From positions 27,413,286-27,477,285 of the forward strand of contig OU862913.1 of assembly GCA_917880885.1 (NCBI GenBank): DNA of 64,000 nt, given 5' to 3'. Below the pieces are notes generated by a model, which had not been told where the DNA came from, did no database searches, and saw only the letters and a list, made by a program, of their open reading frames with translations. Positions 49,637 to 59,489 of this stretch are shown here, piece by piece (the stretch's first letter is position 1; every line of letters starts with the position of its first letter). The position numbers were made by a program, and so were the translations under genes. Source of the stretch: Limnephilus marmoratus. Taxonomy: Eukaryota > Arthropoda > Insecta > Trichoptera > Limnephilidae.

Positions 49637-50446
49637 AATAGGCCACTTGCGACACATTTTTTATTTTTTTTTTTCGGTTTAGGCAAATAAACAACCTTTT
49701 TTTAATTTTATTTTTTTAATCGTATTTTTGAAACCCTGGCGATTTTTTGAAATTTTCAATCTGAAAAATCAGACTTTTTTTATAAACCGGAAAGACGGGA
49801 CATAATTTTATGGGTGCGAAAAAACGATAATTACATAGCCGAAAATAATGTTTAAAAAAAGAAAGTTTTTCACACGAATGGCACAGGAAAATAACGAGGC
49901 ATCGCAAAAATATTAAATCTCATAAATATTTTTTTCCTTGATCCATCTTATTGATAATAAATCATTAGAATGTTCAACGTCTATATTACTAAATCAAATG
50001 TACTATACCTGTACTTGAAAATTATAATATTAATAAGAATATTATAAAATTTGGTTTTGTTAATTATGTGTCATTATCATTATACTTCTAAAACACGAAC
50101 GGACAGCGTAAAATGTACGGGGTTCTCTTCACAACATCTGTCAAAAAGTCAATCCAAATGATAAGTTCGCAGAGAACAAAAAATAAATCTAGCGAACGTT
50201 AAATGTCAAATTCAAAAATTAAAAAAAATAAATCAGTGTAGAATTTTATAAAATTAATAGGAACATTTTCGGAGACCGGATATTTTCATGTAGTGACGTC
50301 ACAAGCCCAAATAATGGATTTATTTATTTAAAAATGTAAAAAACTGTACATTTCTAAAAAAATTTACTAACGTTTTCGTAATCGTAGTAAAAAAAATTAT
50401 CCACACGATTTTTTCCAAGTCGTTATGAAAATGCAAGTGGCCTATT
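49637..50446. mobile_element. 0.8-kb DNA element family E, copy 1
   Basis: Ends AATAGGCCACTTGC and GCAAGTGGCCTATT are exact inverses (14 bp). The interior matches 55371-56136 for over 700 bp (AAACCCTGGCGATTTTTTGA, AAACCGGAAAGACGGGAC, CACACGAATGGCACAGGA and others). Two dispersed copies plus inverted ends mark a non-autonomous DNA transposon. TSD not resolved. No transposase frame. Confidence 0.75.
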
Positions 50447-50520
50447 ACGCATCTGCCCTGCAACGCTGGCCAAAACGTTGACTAAAGAAGGCGGTAGCGC
50501 AGCACGACATAACACCCCAA
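50447..50520 (+). repeat. Penelope-like terminus scrap
   Basis: CGTTGACTAAAGAAGGCGGTAGCGCAGC and ACACCCCAAAAA match the arms of the inverted element at 17589-17848. The hammerhead-like stem region is deleted or diverged here. It abuts the end of element E. Confidence 0.65.
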
Positions 50521-51027
50521 AAATAAATCAGGATAATAATTTTAGCCGTGTAAATTTAAAATCATGTTATAAAATATTAAAGTGATATTGAACTGCTCGT
50601 TCCTTGGTGTTTATCTATTGAGACAGATAAGATAAGCAGGTGCTATTGATAGCAATTGATAAGCTAATACCAGACTGCTGATACTGTAAATACCTGAATG
50701 CATTTCTTATTATCAAGTTCATCTTTGTTAAAACACCTCACACCTTGTGTCTTTCTAATATTTTCTTTGCTGTATTTAAAATTTCTTCAGTATTTAGTGG
50801 ATAAATTAGTTATTTGTGTCAAGCTGTGAGTTATCTCGTTGTGTGCAAAACTAATTTCAACCATAACCTGACAATTAGTTCCCTGTCTGTCTGTATTCCC
50901 AGTGTTCAGTTGTAATAATATTAAAGTTTTCAAAATAACAATAAACTTAAGTGATTGACTTTGCTCCGTATCAAACAAGAATCATCAACATCGCGTCGTC
51001 CGGTAAGTCCTTTTTACTAACTGACTA

Positions 51028-51190
51028 TCTGACCCGGCCACGCGTTGCTGTGGCTAATAAAACACAACGTTACTGGATGGTTATCCAACCTATATAACCA
51101 CCGCCGTCTTTGAGTTTATCGCAAAGAGACAGACAGATGCCGCGGAGGACTTTAATTTATAATACGTAGAGATGGTGTGAAAGATTATAA
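51028..51190 (+). repeat. Helitron-like dispersed repeat, part
   Basis: GACCCGGCCACGCGTTGCTG near the start and CGCGGAGGACTTTAATTTAT with CGTAGAGATGG at the end. The same ending (AGACAGACGACGCGGAGGAC, AATATGTAAAGATG) recurs at 51590-51640. Such GTTGCTGTGG...AATATGTAGAGAT repeats are widespread in moths and often attributed to non-autonomous Helitrons; I cannot confirm the hairpin and CTRR end. Confidence 0.45.
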
Positions 51191-51524
51191 TAATGTGAAT
51201 GAAATGCTTGGGGTAACTAACGTGTTTAAGTTAATAAGGATTAATACTGTTTCCGTCTAAATAACTTTTCAATTACCGCGATGTACGTGACCATTTTTAG
51301 AAGATAGAATGGGTATAGTAAGCTATCCGTAAAAGATAGATATATGCCTTCGCGGACGTTTTTGTAGATCTATAAAAGAGGAATATCCCACCATGCATTG
51401 TTTTGTTATATCGCAGAAGGATTAGGCAGCGTTTTCGATTTTTCCGATACTTCTAACAATTGTCGTTATGTTTCAAACAATTTACACAAATCCTTGACAA
51501 AGTACATACCTAAACCTTCCTCAC

Positions 51525-51645
51525 CAAACACTCTATCTATTGGTGAGAACCGCATGAAAATCCGTTCAGTGGTTTTCCAGTTTATCGCGAACCGACAGAC
51601 AGACAGACGACGCGGAGGACTTTAATTGATAATATGTAAAGATGT
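51525..51645 (+). repeat. Helitron-like dispersed repeat, second ending
   Basis: AAAATCCGTTCAGTGGTTTT, ATCGCGAACCGACAGACAGA and GCGGAGGACTTTAATTGATA form the end of another copy of the repeat at 51028. The intervening 51190-51525 may be older copy sequence; it has no gene. Confidence 0.45.
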
Positions 51646-52359
51646 AGAGGTAGTGATGCAATGGATAGTATTTATGATCTCAATAACTCGAATGAAAATC
51701 TATTTTATTTCCATTTTATATGCACTTAAGACTTCGCTATCCGCAAGAAAAAAATAATGATGTTTAGAATTCAAAAATTTAAGCGCCTGTTATTAAAATA
51801 TTTAATTAATCACGGTGTATTTAAAAAAGAGTGAAAATCTTGCAAGAATTGTCATTAGAATCATTTGAAGAAACATTGTGAATTTTTTCATTCATATAAC
51901 TTGTAAAATAATAAAAAAAATCGTGTAAATAATAATTTTCGGAGCATACTTTGCGATCTATTTCTATCGAGGGAATTTCATATAATTTCCGCTTCGGCCC
52001 GGGGGTTACCTGGATACTACCTTAAAGAACAACATATATTTTCCACTGGAGCGATTTCGGTCGAAAATTGGACCACTTTTATTTTTCTGCGATTGATTTC
52101 GGTCCAAAAATGGACCACATTTTCCTATCATTCGTAAAACATTTATTGTAATTATTTTAAACATTTCCTGGGCCAGCCGTTTATTTTAACAAGAAGCTAT
52201 TAAAATACTTTATCTATTATGACCATAGATGTTGCATATCCGAACTTCGTAGACTATTTTAAATGTTAAAAATATTTTTTCCCGCCGAATTTTTGAACAG
52301 CTGTTTACGGATAAAATTAAGTCCTTTTTCCATAGATATGCACCTTTCATTATCAAGTA

Positions 52360-53314
52360 CAGGGTGTCCCAAAAGAAAATACATATTTTGTGGATCGATT
52401 AAAAAAAAAGTAAGGGTTCTATCGAAAAAATGTTTGTTAAATAGTAAAATACACAATTTGGGAATTTATTTCTGAAAAATAATATTGTCCAAATGTAAAC
52501 CCTTGCGTTCGCGGCATTAATTTAATCGAAGAGCAAAATTTCTCATGACGGCTCGGCAGGTAGGATTCGTGATGGCCGCCATTTCGTGATGGATATTTTC
52601 TTTTAATTGCATCAGGGGAGGTCGGATTTTTGGCGAACACTTTAGATTTGAGATAACCCGATAGAAAAAAGTCCATAGGGGTTAAGTCAGGACCACAAGA
52701 AGGCCAATTTATATCACCTCTCCTCGAGATCAATTTTCCAGGGAAAATTTCACGACCTCATGGCAGAGACGTATTGGACGTATGTGATGTTGCTCCATCT
52801 TGCTGGAACCATTTTCTTTGGTTATAGCCAGTAAGTTTGTAGGGGTGCAGCATCAGGTCTTTTTGTAAAATGCTGTATAACGATGATCTATACACATTTA
52901 AACACTTGCGCGTTTCCGAATCGAAAAGTCTGAGTCGTCACGAAAAGACTGATACACACTCTCTACGTTTTCTACCGTTCTGGATGACCTTGTTCGCCCA
53001 GATTTTGGTTTTGCCAGCGTTGTACCGATTTCTACAAACTTTTTGACCCATTTTCGAATGAAAGGAATGCTTGACGAATCATTGAGTTGACGAAAACCTC
53101 AAATGTTGCAGAATCTTCTACGCGCTACAGTAGCCGAATCACCATTTTTGTAAAACTCACGCACGCGCAACGCGCTGTCGCTCCCGAAAAATGCTTCATA
53201 GCGACTAAATTCCCAAGAGCCAGACTACTGATTGACATATCCCAAGCGCCCCTCGGAAAAGTTGCGTTCACACAGAAAGCAAAACAAATATATCCTTTCT
53301 TTTGGGACACCCTG
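52360..53314 (-). mobile_element. Mariner/Tc1-family element, decayed
   Basis: Inverted ends CAGGGTGTCCCAAAAGAAA and TTTCTTTTGGGACACCCTG with TA on both sides (52358-52359, 53315-53316), the TA-TSD signature of the Tc1/mariner superfamily. Length 955 bp. The transposase relic is on the minus strand. Confidence 0.88.
52437..53300 (-). pseudogene. Mariner-type transposase relic
   Basis: The C-terminal frame (52437-52733) reads I-N-W-P-S-C-G-P-D-L-T-P-M-D-F-F-L and G-Y-L-K-S-K-V-F, matching the W-P-x-x-S-P-D-L-x-P-x-D-F-x-L-W-G block with the third catalytic acid of the DDE/D triad. The N-terminal frame near 53060-53300 gives scraps of the helix-turn-helix region (L-R-V-E-D-S-A-T-F type). The middle is full of stops. 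Transposase cuts and pastes the element; this copy is dead. Confidence 0.75.
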
Positions 53315-54249
53315 TATACCACAGATAACATACAGAAATCGAAAATATTCCATATCGACCCGAATAAGTATCCCTCACGACAGTTTTAAGTAATAAACAC
53401 CCAGTATGCGCGCAAGTATAAATATTATAATTTTTTTTATATTTTTTTCATAAATCCTATAAATATGAAATAAGCTGTAAAATACAGGTTAATTCATTGG
53501 CTATATAGCAAAATAATAAGTTTTATATCTTCATGTCAAAATTCGAAGGTATGATTTTTTTAATGTTAAAAAATGACCATTTGGGAAATCTCAAGCAATC
53601 GAAGCAAATTTATTTATTTCGCGTGATCGCTCCAGTGGATAAGAGCTTAAAAACTTCAAATGTTTAAGGGAGATATTTAAGAAATCGGTAGAAATTTGGA
53701 TAGTAAAGCCTTAACTACATGATGTACCAGAATGCACAAATAAGTATTTTATATTTTCTTATTCGGCAACACCTAAATCCTTTCTCATAAGGTATTCACA
53801 TATAAAAAGCTTCTTTAAGGCCCCGCAACTCGGATTTGTACCGATTTATTACATATTTCCCTTAAACACGGTAAGTTTTAAAGCTCTTAAAAAAATATAT
53901 GTTATTCTTGAAGATAATATTACTTTGCCCGCGCCGAAACGCAAATTATATAAAATTCCCTCGATAGAAAAAAATCGCGAAGTATGCTCCAAAAATTATT
54001 ATTAGCACGTTTGTTTCAGTTATTTTAGAAGTTATAGATATGAAAAAATTCACAGTGATTCTTTAAATCCTGTTTAAGATAATGCCCGCGAGATTTTTGT
54101 TCTATTTTAAACGAGTCGTGTTTTATTAAACATTTTCGCAATTTTCGCGTAGATTTTGTCGCTGCAAATGTTAGCGCTCTCCTCTAACATTCGTAATTTC
54201 GTATCTCTCTATCTTCTTCTTTTCGGGCCGGGTTGCAGAGCCTTAACTT

Positions 54250-54630
54250 GTCAGATCTATGTTATAACTATTTTTGAACAATAATTTATTGTCTTTGCAG
54301 GATGTCTGTATTATTTTTGTCCCATTTTTGTCCAAACTTTTTGTCTCTTTCAGTTTTTGGAACTACTCAAATAGGTCTCATAAAAATCGTTGTGTCTCAC
54401 TTACTATCATGATTAGAAAGATTATTTAAACGGTGTTAGAAAGAAAAACTACCATGCTTTATATTCAAATCTAAAAATTACCGCAAAATAATTAAAATAT
54501 TGTTATTAATATTAGTTTTAGAGAAATAAGTTATTTTATATTTACTTTATTTTAGAAAAGTTTTAGAGCCTCTGGTCCGTGTTCTACAAAGCCTTCATTT
54601 TAATTAATTTAATTTATTGATTTATTTAGA
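54250..54630. other. Unassigned A+T-rich stretch
   Basis: No gene or repeat recognised. Confidence 0.35.
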
Positions 54631-54631
54631 T

Positions 54632-55116
54632 CATAGGTTCTCAACCTTTATTGCTCACCGCTCACTTTGAATTTTTTTATTCTAGTGCCCCCCCCATTTG
54701 TTTTACTTACCTGCTGTCGCAAATATGAAACAGCTATTACCTCGTTTATATTTACCACAACTTGCTATGGGGGGAGGGGGGTTGAACTGTAACGTAATCA
54801 ATAATTCGATTAAAAATAAATTAAATAATTTTTTATATATTATTGTGTAGAAAGTTAAAAAAGCACTTCTTTTGTATTTTAAATTCCGGGTTGCTACCTC
54901 CTTCCTTCTTGTATTCATGATAAAGTGTCAATTCTTATTAACAATATTAAGCGTAAGATTATTAGTACGTCTTTTTTAGACCACATTTTTTTTTACCTTC
55001 CCATGCCCTCACTGTGCCATCTCAACGCCATCTAATTTTCGCGGGATCTTTTTCTGCCCCCCTGAAAGTCTCAAACGCCCACAAGGTGGCGTTATCGCTT
55101 ACGTTGAGAACCCATG
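54632..55116. mobile_element. hAT-like MITE, 485 bp
   Basis: Ends CATAGGTTCTCAACCTTT and, inward from the right, CATGGGTTCTCAACGTAA. Flanks ATTTAGAT and ATTAAGAA agree at 6 of 8, compatible with a mutated 8-bp hAT TSD. (C/A)GGGTTCTCAACC ends are common in hAT elements. The interior has C-rich and G-rich runs facing each other (about 54685 and 54770). No coding sequence. Confidence 0.6.
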
Positions 55117-55370
55117 ATTAAGAAGAAAATTTTATTGAAAATAATATTAGCTTAATAATAACTTTAGTTTTTTTTTTAAATCCTGAGAACCTCTGGCACG
55201 TGTTTTAAAATATGTTGAATTATTGCTTTAATTATAAAGAAAAGCTCTCTTAGAAAAACAATCTATATCATTTGAAAAGTTTGAGAACTTCTGAACTTTT
55301 TTCTTCTACAACATCTTATGGTTATTGTTCCCTATTTTATTTGTTAAGTTAGCTATAAATAAGGTGCCTA

Positions 55371-56136
55371 ATCGCATTTATGAAACCCTGGCGATTTTTT
55401 GAAAATTTCAATCCGATAAATCAGACCATTATTTTTTATAAACCGGAAAGACGGGACAAAATTTTATGAGTGCGAAAAAACGGTAATTACATACTTAGCT
55501 GAAAATCATTTTAAAAAAAGAACGTTTTCCACACGAATGGCACAGGAGAATAACGAGGCATACCAAAAATATTACATCTCGTAAATATTTTTTTCCTTGA
55601 TTCATCTTATTGATCATAAACCATTATAATGTTCAAATAAACCGTCTGTATTACTAAATCTAATGTAATATACTTGTACTTGTAAATTATAATAATAATA
55701 AGAATATTATAAAATTTGATTTTGTTAAAATCAACACCATTACCATTATACCTCTAAAACACGTGCAGACAGCATAAATTTACGCGGTTCTCTTCACAAC
55801 ATCTGTCAAAAAGTCAAACCAAATGATAAGTTCGCAGAGAACAAACAATACATCTAGTGAACGTTAAATGTCAAATTCAAAAATTCGTATGAAATCAAAG
55901 TGTTGCCATATAAAAAAATAAATCAGTGTGGAATTTTACAAAATTAATAGGAACATTTTCGGAGACAAGACATTTTCATGTAGTGACGTCCGAGCCCAAA
56001 TAATGGATATATTTATTTAAAAAGAAAAACCGTAAATTTCTATAAAAATCTACCAACATTTTCGTAATCTTAGAAAAAAAATCTATACACACGATTTTTT
56101 CCAAGTGGTTATGAAATCCATGCAAGTGGCCTATTA
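55371..56136. mobile_element. DNA element family E, copy 2
   Basis: Over 700 bp parallel to 49730-50446 in the same orientation; the right end GCAAGTGGCCTATTA is conserved, while the left terminal 90 bp of the element are absent. It includes a 20-base insertion relative to copy 1 near 55890 (GTATGAAATCAAAGTGTTGC). Confidence 0.75.
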
Positions 56137-56139
56137 TAA

Positions 56140-56730
56140 TACATCAATTTCACAATGGGGACGATCTGAATTATGAACAAATCAGTTCCAACTTTTAAAA
56201 ATAGCAATAGAAATAATTTTCTTTAAAAATATTCAATAGGTAGGTAGCAACTTGTGTGAATTTTCTTTTAACAAACACTTCCAATTTCTAAAATGATGAG
56301 ACTGAAATTTAAACCCAATCCTTGTTCATTGAACAGTAGTTACAGACAGACAACATGTGTAAGAAATTAGTATTTTTAATAATTAAGTATTATAAATTTT
56401 TAAAGGGATATAAAACCTCTTTGATTTTAGAGAGAATTGTTTTATTGTCATTAATAATAATTATATCATTCTGTCCGGAGCTAATAACATCACTTTCATG
56501 TTGTTAGTACTGCACTACTGCCTGACATAAAATGATGAATGTCATGAAAGAGTTTTGTGGTGGTCTGTCCTCTCTGCCTACCTCTGCAGTAACAACATGA
56601 TGTTAGTAAGTTGAATGTTTTTTCTAATTCGTTTGATATTTTATCAATAAATAATAAATATTTGAAAATAATGTTCAAGACAAATAAGCCACGTACATGT
56701 TCTGAAGATGTATTATTTATTATTCTAAGA
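56140..56730. other. Unassigned stretch
   Basis: No gene. The minus-strand 115-codon frame (56496-56843) begins in the CT-rich repeat and has no motif. Confidence 0.35.
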
Positions 56731-56734
56731 ATAT

Positions 56735-57065
56735 TTGTATTTAATAAAGAAATTGTTTCTCCCTGAGTGTCCTTTCCCATTCGTCCCGTGCCCTTCCGCC
56801 TCCCCTTTTTCTCCTGCGTCCTCTTCCCCTCTCGCGTTCTCACTCCGTCACCTCCATCTTCCCTCTCCCCACTCCACTCCCCCCGCCCTTCCCCCGTCCC
56901 ACGAACCCACTCCCGGGTTCCCCTCCCCCCTCCCAGTTCCCATCACCCCTCCCGCGTTCCCCTTCCACCTTCCCCGGCTTTCCTATTCCCTTTCCCGCTC
57001 CCTCGTCCCGCCAACCCTCCTCCTGCGTTCCATATATTCAATCCCAGTACATTCAGTTTTTAAAC
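56735..57065 (+). repeat. CT-rich repeat family M, copy 4
   Basis: AAAGAAATTGTTTCTCCCTG, GTGTCCTTTCCCATTCGTCC and a long C-rich pyrimidine tract (56770-57030). Frames of 133 and 98 codons rich in Pro/Ser across it are composition artefacts. Confidence 0.65.
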
Positions 57066-57199
57066 AGCCCGCGTGCCACCTTTTACAATTTTTATTCAAA
57101 TTTCCATTTTTCATGTATATTAAATTTGGTACCTAACATAGGTACCTATTTAAAATATCTGAAATTCTTGATTCGATTTAAACTATTAGGAGAATACCT

Positions 57200-57610
57200 A
57201 CTTTAAAATAATTTATCAACTTAAAGATTTTCAAAAATAGAATCCTGATTGAACAATCATTGTTTTGCAAAATGTCATTCTCAAACACGCGAACTGTCAA
57301 ACGTGAGATGTTTTCTGAAACTATCCAATTTTCTGCGCAATTTTCTTAATTTTTCTCTCCGTAAGAACCATCCTCGTAGTTCAAGGAATATTCTAAAAAA
57401 ATAATTAACGAAATCGGTTCAGCTGCTCTCGAGATTTGCGCTTAGCAACATATTTAGCGATTCATTTTTATATATAAGAAGATAAGCATTATACTGATCT
57501 CTGATAAGAAATAAAGCGACAGGTAGCTTTATTATTTCAGATTGCACCTAAATAAAGTTCCTTTACGAGAATTTAATGGTCATAAGTCATAACTCATAAC
57601 AAGTTGTGCT
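57200..57610. other. Dispersed-repeat tail and unassigned sequence
   Basis: CGAAATCGGTTCAGCTGCTC, GCGCTTAGCAACATATTTAG and TTTTTATATATAAGAAGAT at 57410-57482 form an ending commonly seen in moth dispersed repeats. The remainder is unassigned. Confidence 0.35.
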
Positions 57611-57617
57611 TTAGATA

Positions 57618-58459
57618 CAAAGACGTTACATACTTTAGACGCGGGGTAGAAATCTCAAAATGGGAAGCCAACAACAAGACAATTGTAGAGTACTCGATTT
57701 CTAGTACTTTAGTCATTAGTACTAAACTGCCACGCGTTGCCACGCGTCGAGTAAGGTCGTGTCCTGCCAGTAAGTAAATTGCATTAAAAAGCACCAAAAT
57801 TCCCTCCTTTGTGATGAGAAAATGTTTCCATTACACGGTAAACAGTCGTAAAAGCGAAGGAATAACATTTCATTTGTAAATACATGCAAATTACTTATTA
57901 TTATCGATTATAAAAATAATACAATTGCTTTCCGCCCAAATTTTATGCGTCAATAGAGAACTCAAGGCCTACTAAAGTACAGGTCTGGATGCGCAACAGC
58001 CAAATTACAAAGTCGATGCCGTGACGTCGCTAAGTAAAATTTACTTTTTATAATAATAATCTAATGAATCTTTATTTACTTGCCTGCGGTAAAACAACAT
58101 ACAAATCAGCAGAAACAACAAATACAATAACAATCAACGCCATTTGCAAACTATCGTTGTTCATTATAGCTATTTGACACCTCAAAATTCGACTGGTGCC
58201 CAGGCCTACTACTTTAGTCGGCCTTGAGACAGTATTTGACGGAACTTTTGAATTTTGAATACGAAAATGCCGCCCGCGTTCTATCTTTTGTTTCGTTCAT
58301 ACGCACATATTCTTTTAAGCGTCTATCTTTATCATACACGAATAACTTTTGAATTAAGAAATTATTGAAAATCGCTGAAAACAAAAGAGTTTTGATTAAT
58401 TGCCACATTATATCTTGAGTTTGTGAGACTATGGCAAGTCTATTTATATAACGTCATAG
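57618..58459 (+). mobile_element. THAP-bearing DNA transposon (P-like), copy 2
   Basis: Flanked by a perfect 8-bp TSD TTTAGATA (57610-57617, 58460-58467). Ends CAAAGACGTTA and TAACGTCATAG correspond to CAATGACGTTA/TAACGTCATTG of copy 1. Left 330 bp align with 16849-17165 (GCGGGGTAGAAATCTCAAAA, CTAGTACTTTAGT), and the right 220 bp with 18240-18440 (CATACGCAC, AACTTTTGAATTA, CGCTGAAAACAAAAGAGT). The middle is shorter, so it is a different deletion derivative. Confidence 0.85.
57799..57872 (+). pseudogene. Degenerate THAP first exon of copy 2
   Basis: Aligns with the exon at 17028-17104: F-V-M-R-K-C-F-H-Y-T and E-G-I-T-F-H. The start codon is ATT, the first zinc-binding Cys is Phe (TGT to TTT) and the splice donor is GTAAAT rather than GTAAGT. 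The Phe in I-T-F-H is closer to the THAP consensus than in copy 1, so neither copy is ancestral. Confidence 0.6.
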
Positions 58460-58571
58460 TTTAGATATATATTTTTACTCTAAAGAATTTTATATACGTA
58501 TCTCATATTTAAATCCTTGTGTTATCTAGAGACAGTATTGACTGTGACTGTACAGTGCCATGATAAAATAA

Positions 58572-59403
58572 GGGCCAGTTTTATAACCATCCGTTCGTCA
58601 CGTTTGATACCATTTTTAACTAATATTTGGTCTACCACTTGACTTTGCCGTTTAATAAACCTTCGCAAGGCTGCCGGTCGGTTATGTAGCAGTTAATGCT
58701 TTACGGACCGATTTTGGCAAGTTAAATGGATAACGATCCGTTTGCTAACGTTTTTGGACAATTTTTAGTAGGAAGTTGTTCTCGGCGTTCGGTTATTTAT
58801 TTATTATCGAAATCAGTCAGTAACGCCAGCTCAGCTTTATTTCTTTTATATATTCAATAATATTATTATTCAATTTATAAAAACAGTTTATTTATTAACA
58901 AGTTCTGCTGAGTAATTATTATTACGCGTGACAGCTGTTTCGCCTAGTTTGATAATGCGTTTAGAAGGCGAAATAGCTGTCACGCGTAATAACAATTAAT
59001 AATTACATAGAAGAGCTTGTTTATAAAAAACTGTTTTTTTTAAAAATTGAATTATATTATTATTATTTTTAAATTACAAAAAAAAATAAAATGGGGTTCT
59101 ACAAATTAAACTTAATAAAAATAAATAAGTTATTAATAACACTACATTTCTAAGCTCTGAGATCAATATTGCAAGCAGCTGGCGATTTTACAGGAATCTC
59201 CAAGTCGACGCATCAAGTAGTGCATTGTTATACGGAGAGTAACCCAAGTAATAAAACGTTCGGACTAAATGTAACCGATGGCCGCTAGTAATGCACATTT
59301 GTTTATAATATGTAAAATAAGATAACGAACGGATACCGTCCCGTTAACCAAAAACGGTTGGTTACGTAACTCAAATTTTGTACTTCGTTTATAAAACCGG
59401 CCC
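58572..59403. mobile_element. PIF/Harbinger-like MITE
   Basis: Ends GGGCCAGTTTTATAA and, inward from the right, GGGCCGGTTTTATAA, flanked by TAA (58569-58571, 59404-59406). A 3-bp TAA/TTA duplication with GGGCC ends is the PIF/Harbinger pattern. The interior has no transposase frame. A nested inverted repeat lies at 58857-59066. Confidence 0.75.
58857..59066. repeat. Inverted repeat inside the Harbinger-like MITE
   Basis: About 90-bp arms around a 23-bp loop: TACGCGTGACAGCTGTTTCGCC and GGCGAAATAGCTGTCACGCGTA are the inner, nearly perfect part; the outer parts (AACAAGTTCTGC/AGAGCTTGTT, TTTATAAAAACAG/CTGTTTTTTATAAA) are less exact. Could be an older MITE or part of the element's own structure. 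Confidence 0.75.
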
Positions 59404-59489
59404 TAAACCATGAAGAGCAGGGTTTCCCATTTGCCGGGTCGCGACCCGGTACCGGGCCATCAAAATAAAATACCAGAACATTCCCGCCT

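Larger units (their letters stand above)
52042..53639. mobile_element. Inner foldback element G
   Basis: TCCACTGGAGCGAT at 52042 and its exact inverse ATCGCTCCAGTGGA ending at 53639 bound an element lying in the loop of F. TTTCGGTC.AAA.TGGACCAC is repeated twice near its left end (about 52055-52115). Without the mariner it is about 640 bp. TSD not determined. Confidence 0.55.
51850..54245. mobile_element. Foldback element family F, with nested insertions
   Basis: Inverted arms lie at about 51880-52041 and 53883-54062 (for example GAGCATACTTTGCGATCTAT with TCTATCGAGGGAATTTC and its inverse). The right side continues to GGGCCGGGTTGCAGAGCCTTA at 54240; the left outer end is lost or too diverged. 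The arm loop is filled by another foldback (52042-53639), which contains a mariner (52360-53314). Fragments of F also lie at 35855-35975 and 38874-39067. No coding sequence of its own. Confidence 0.65.

Noticed and set aside
56735..57136. 133-codon Pro/Ser-rich frame
   Set aside because: Produced by a pyrimidine-rich repeat seen in four places; composition artefact.
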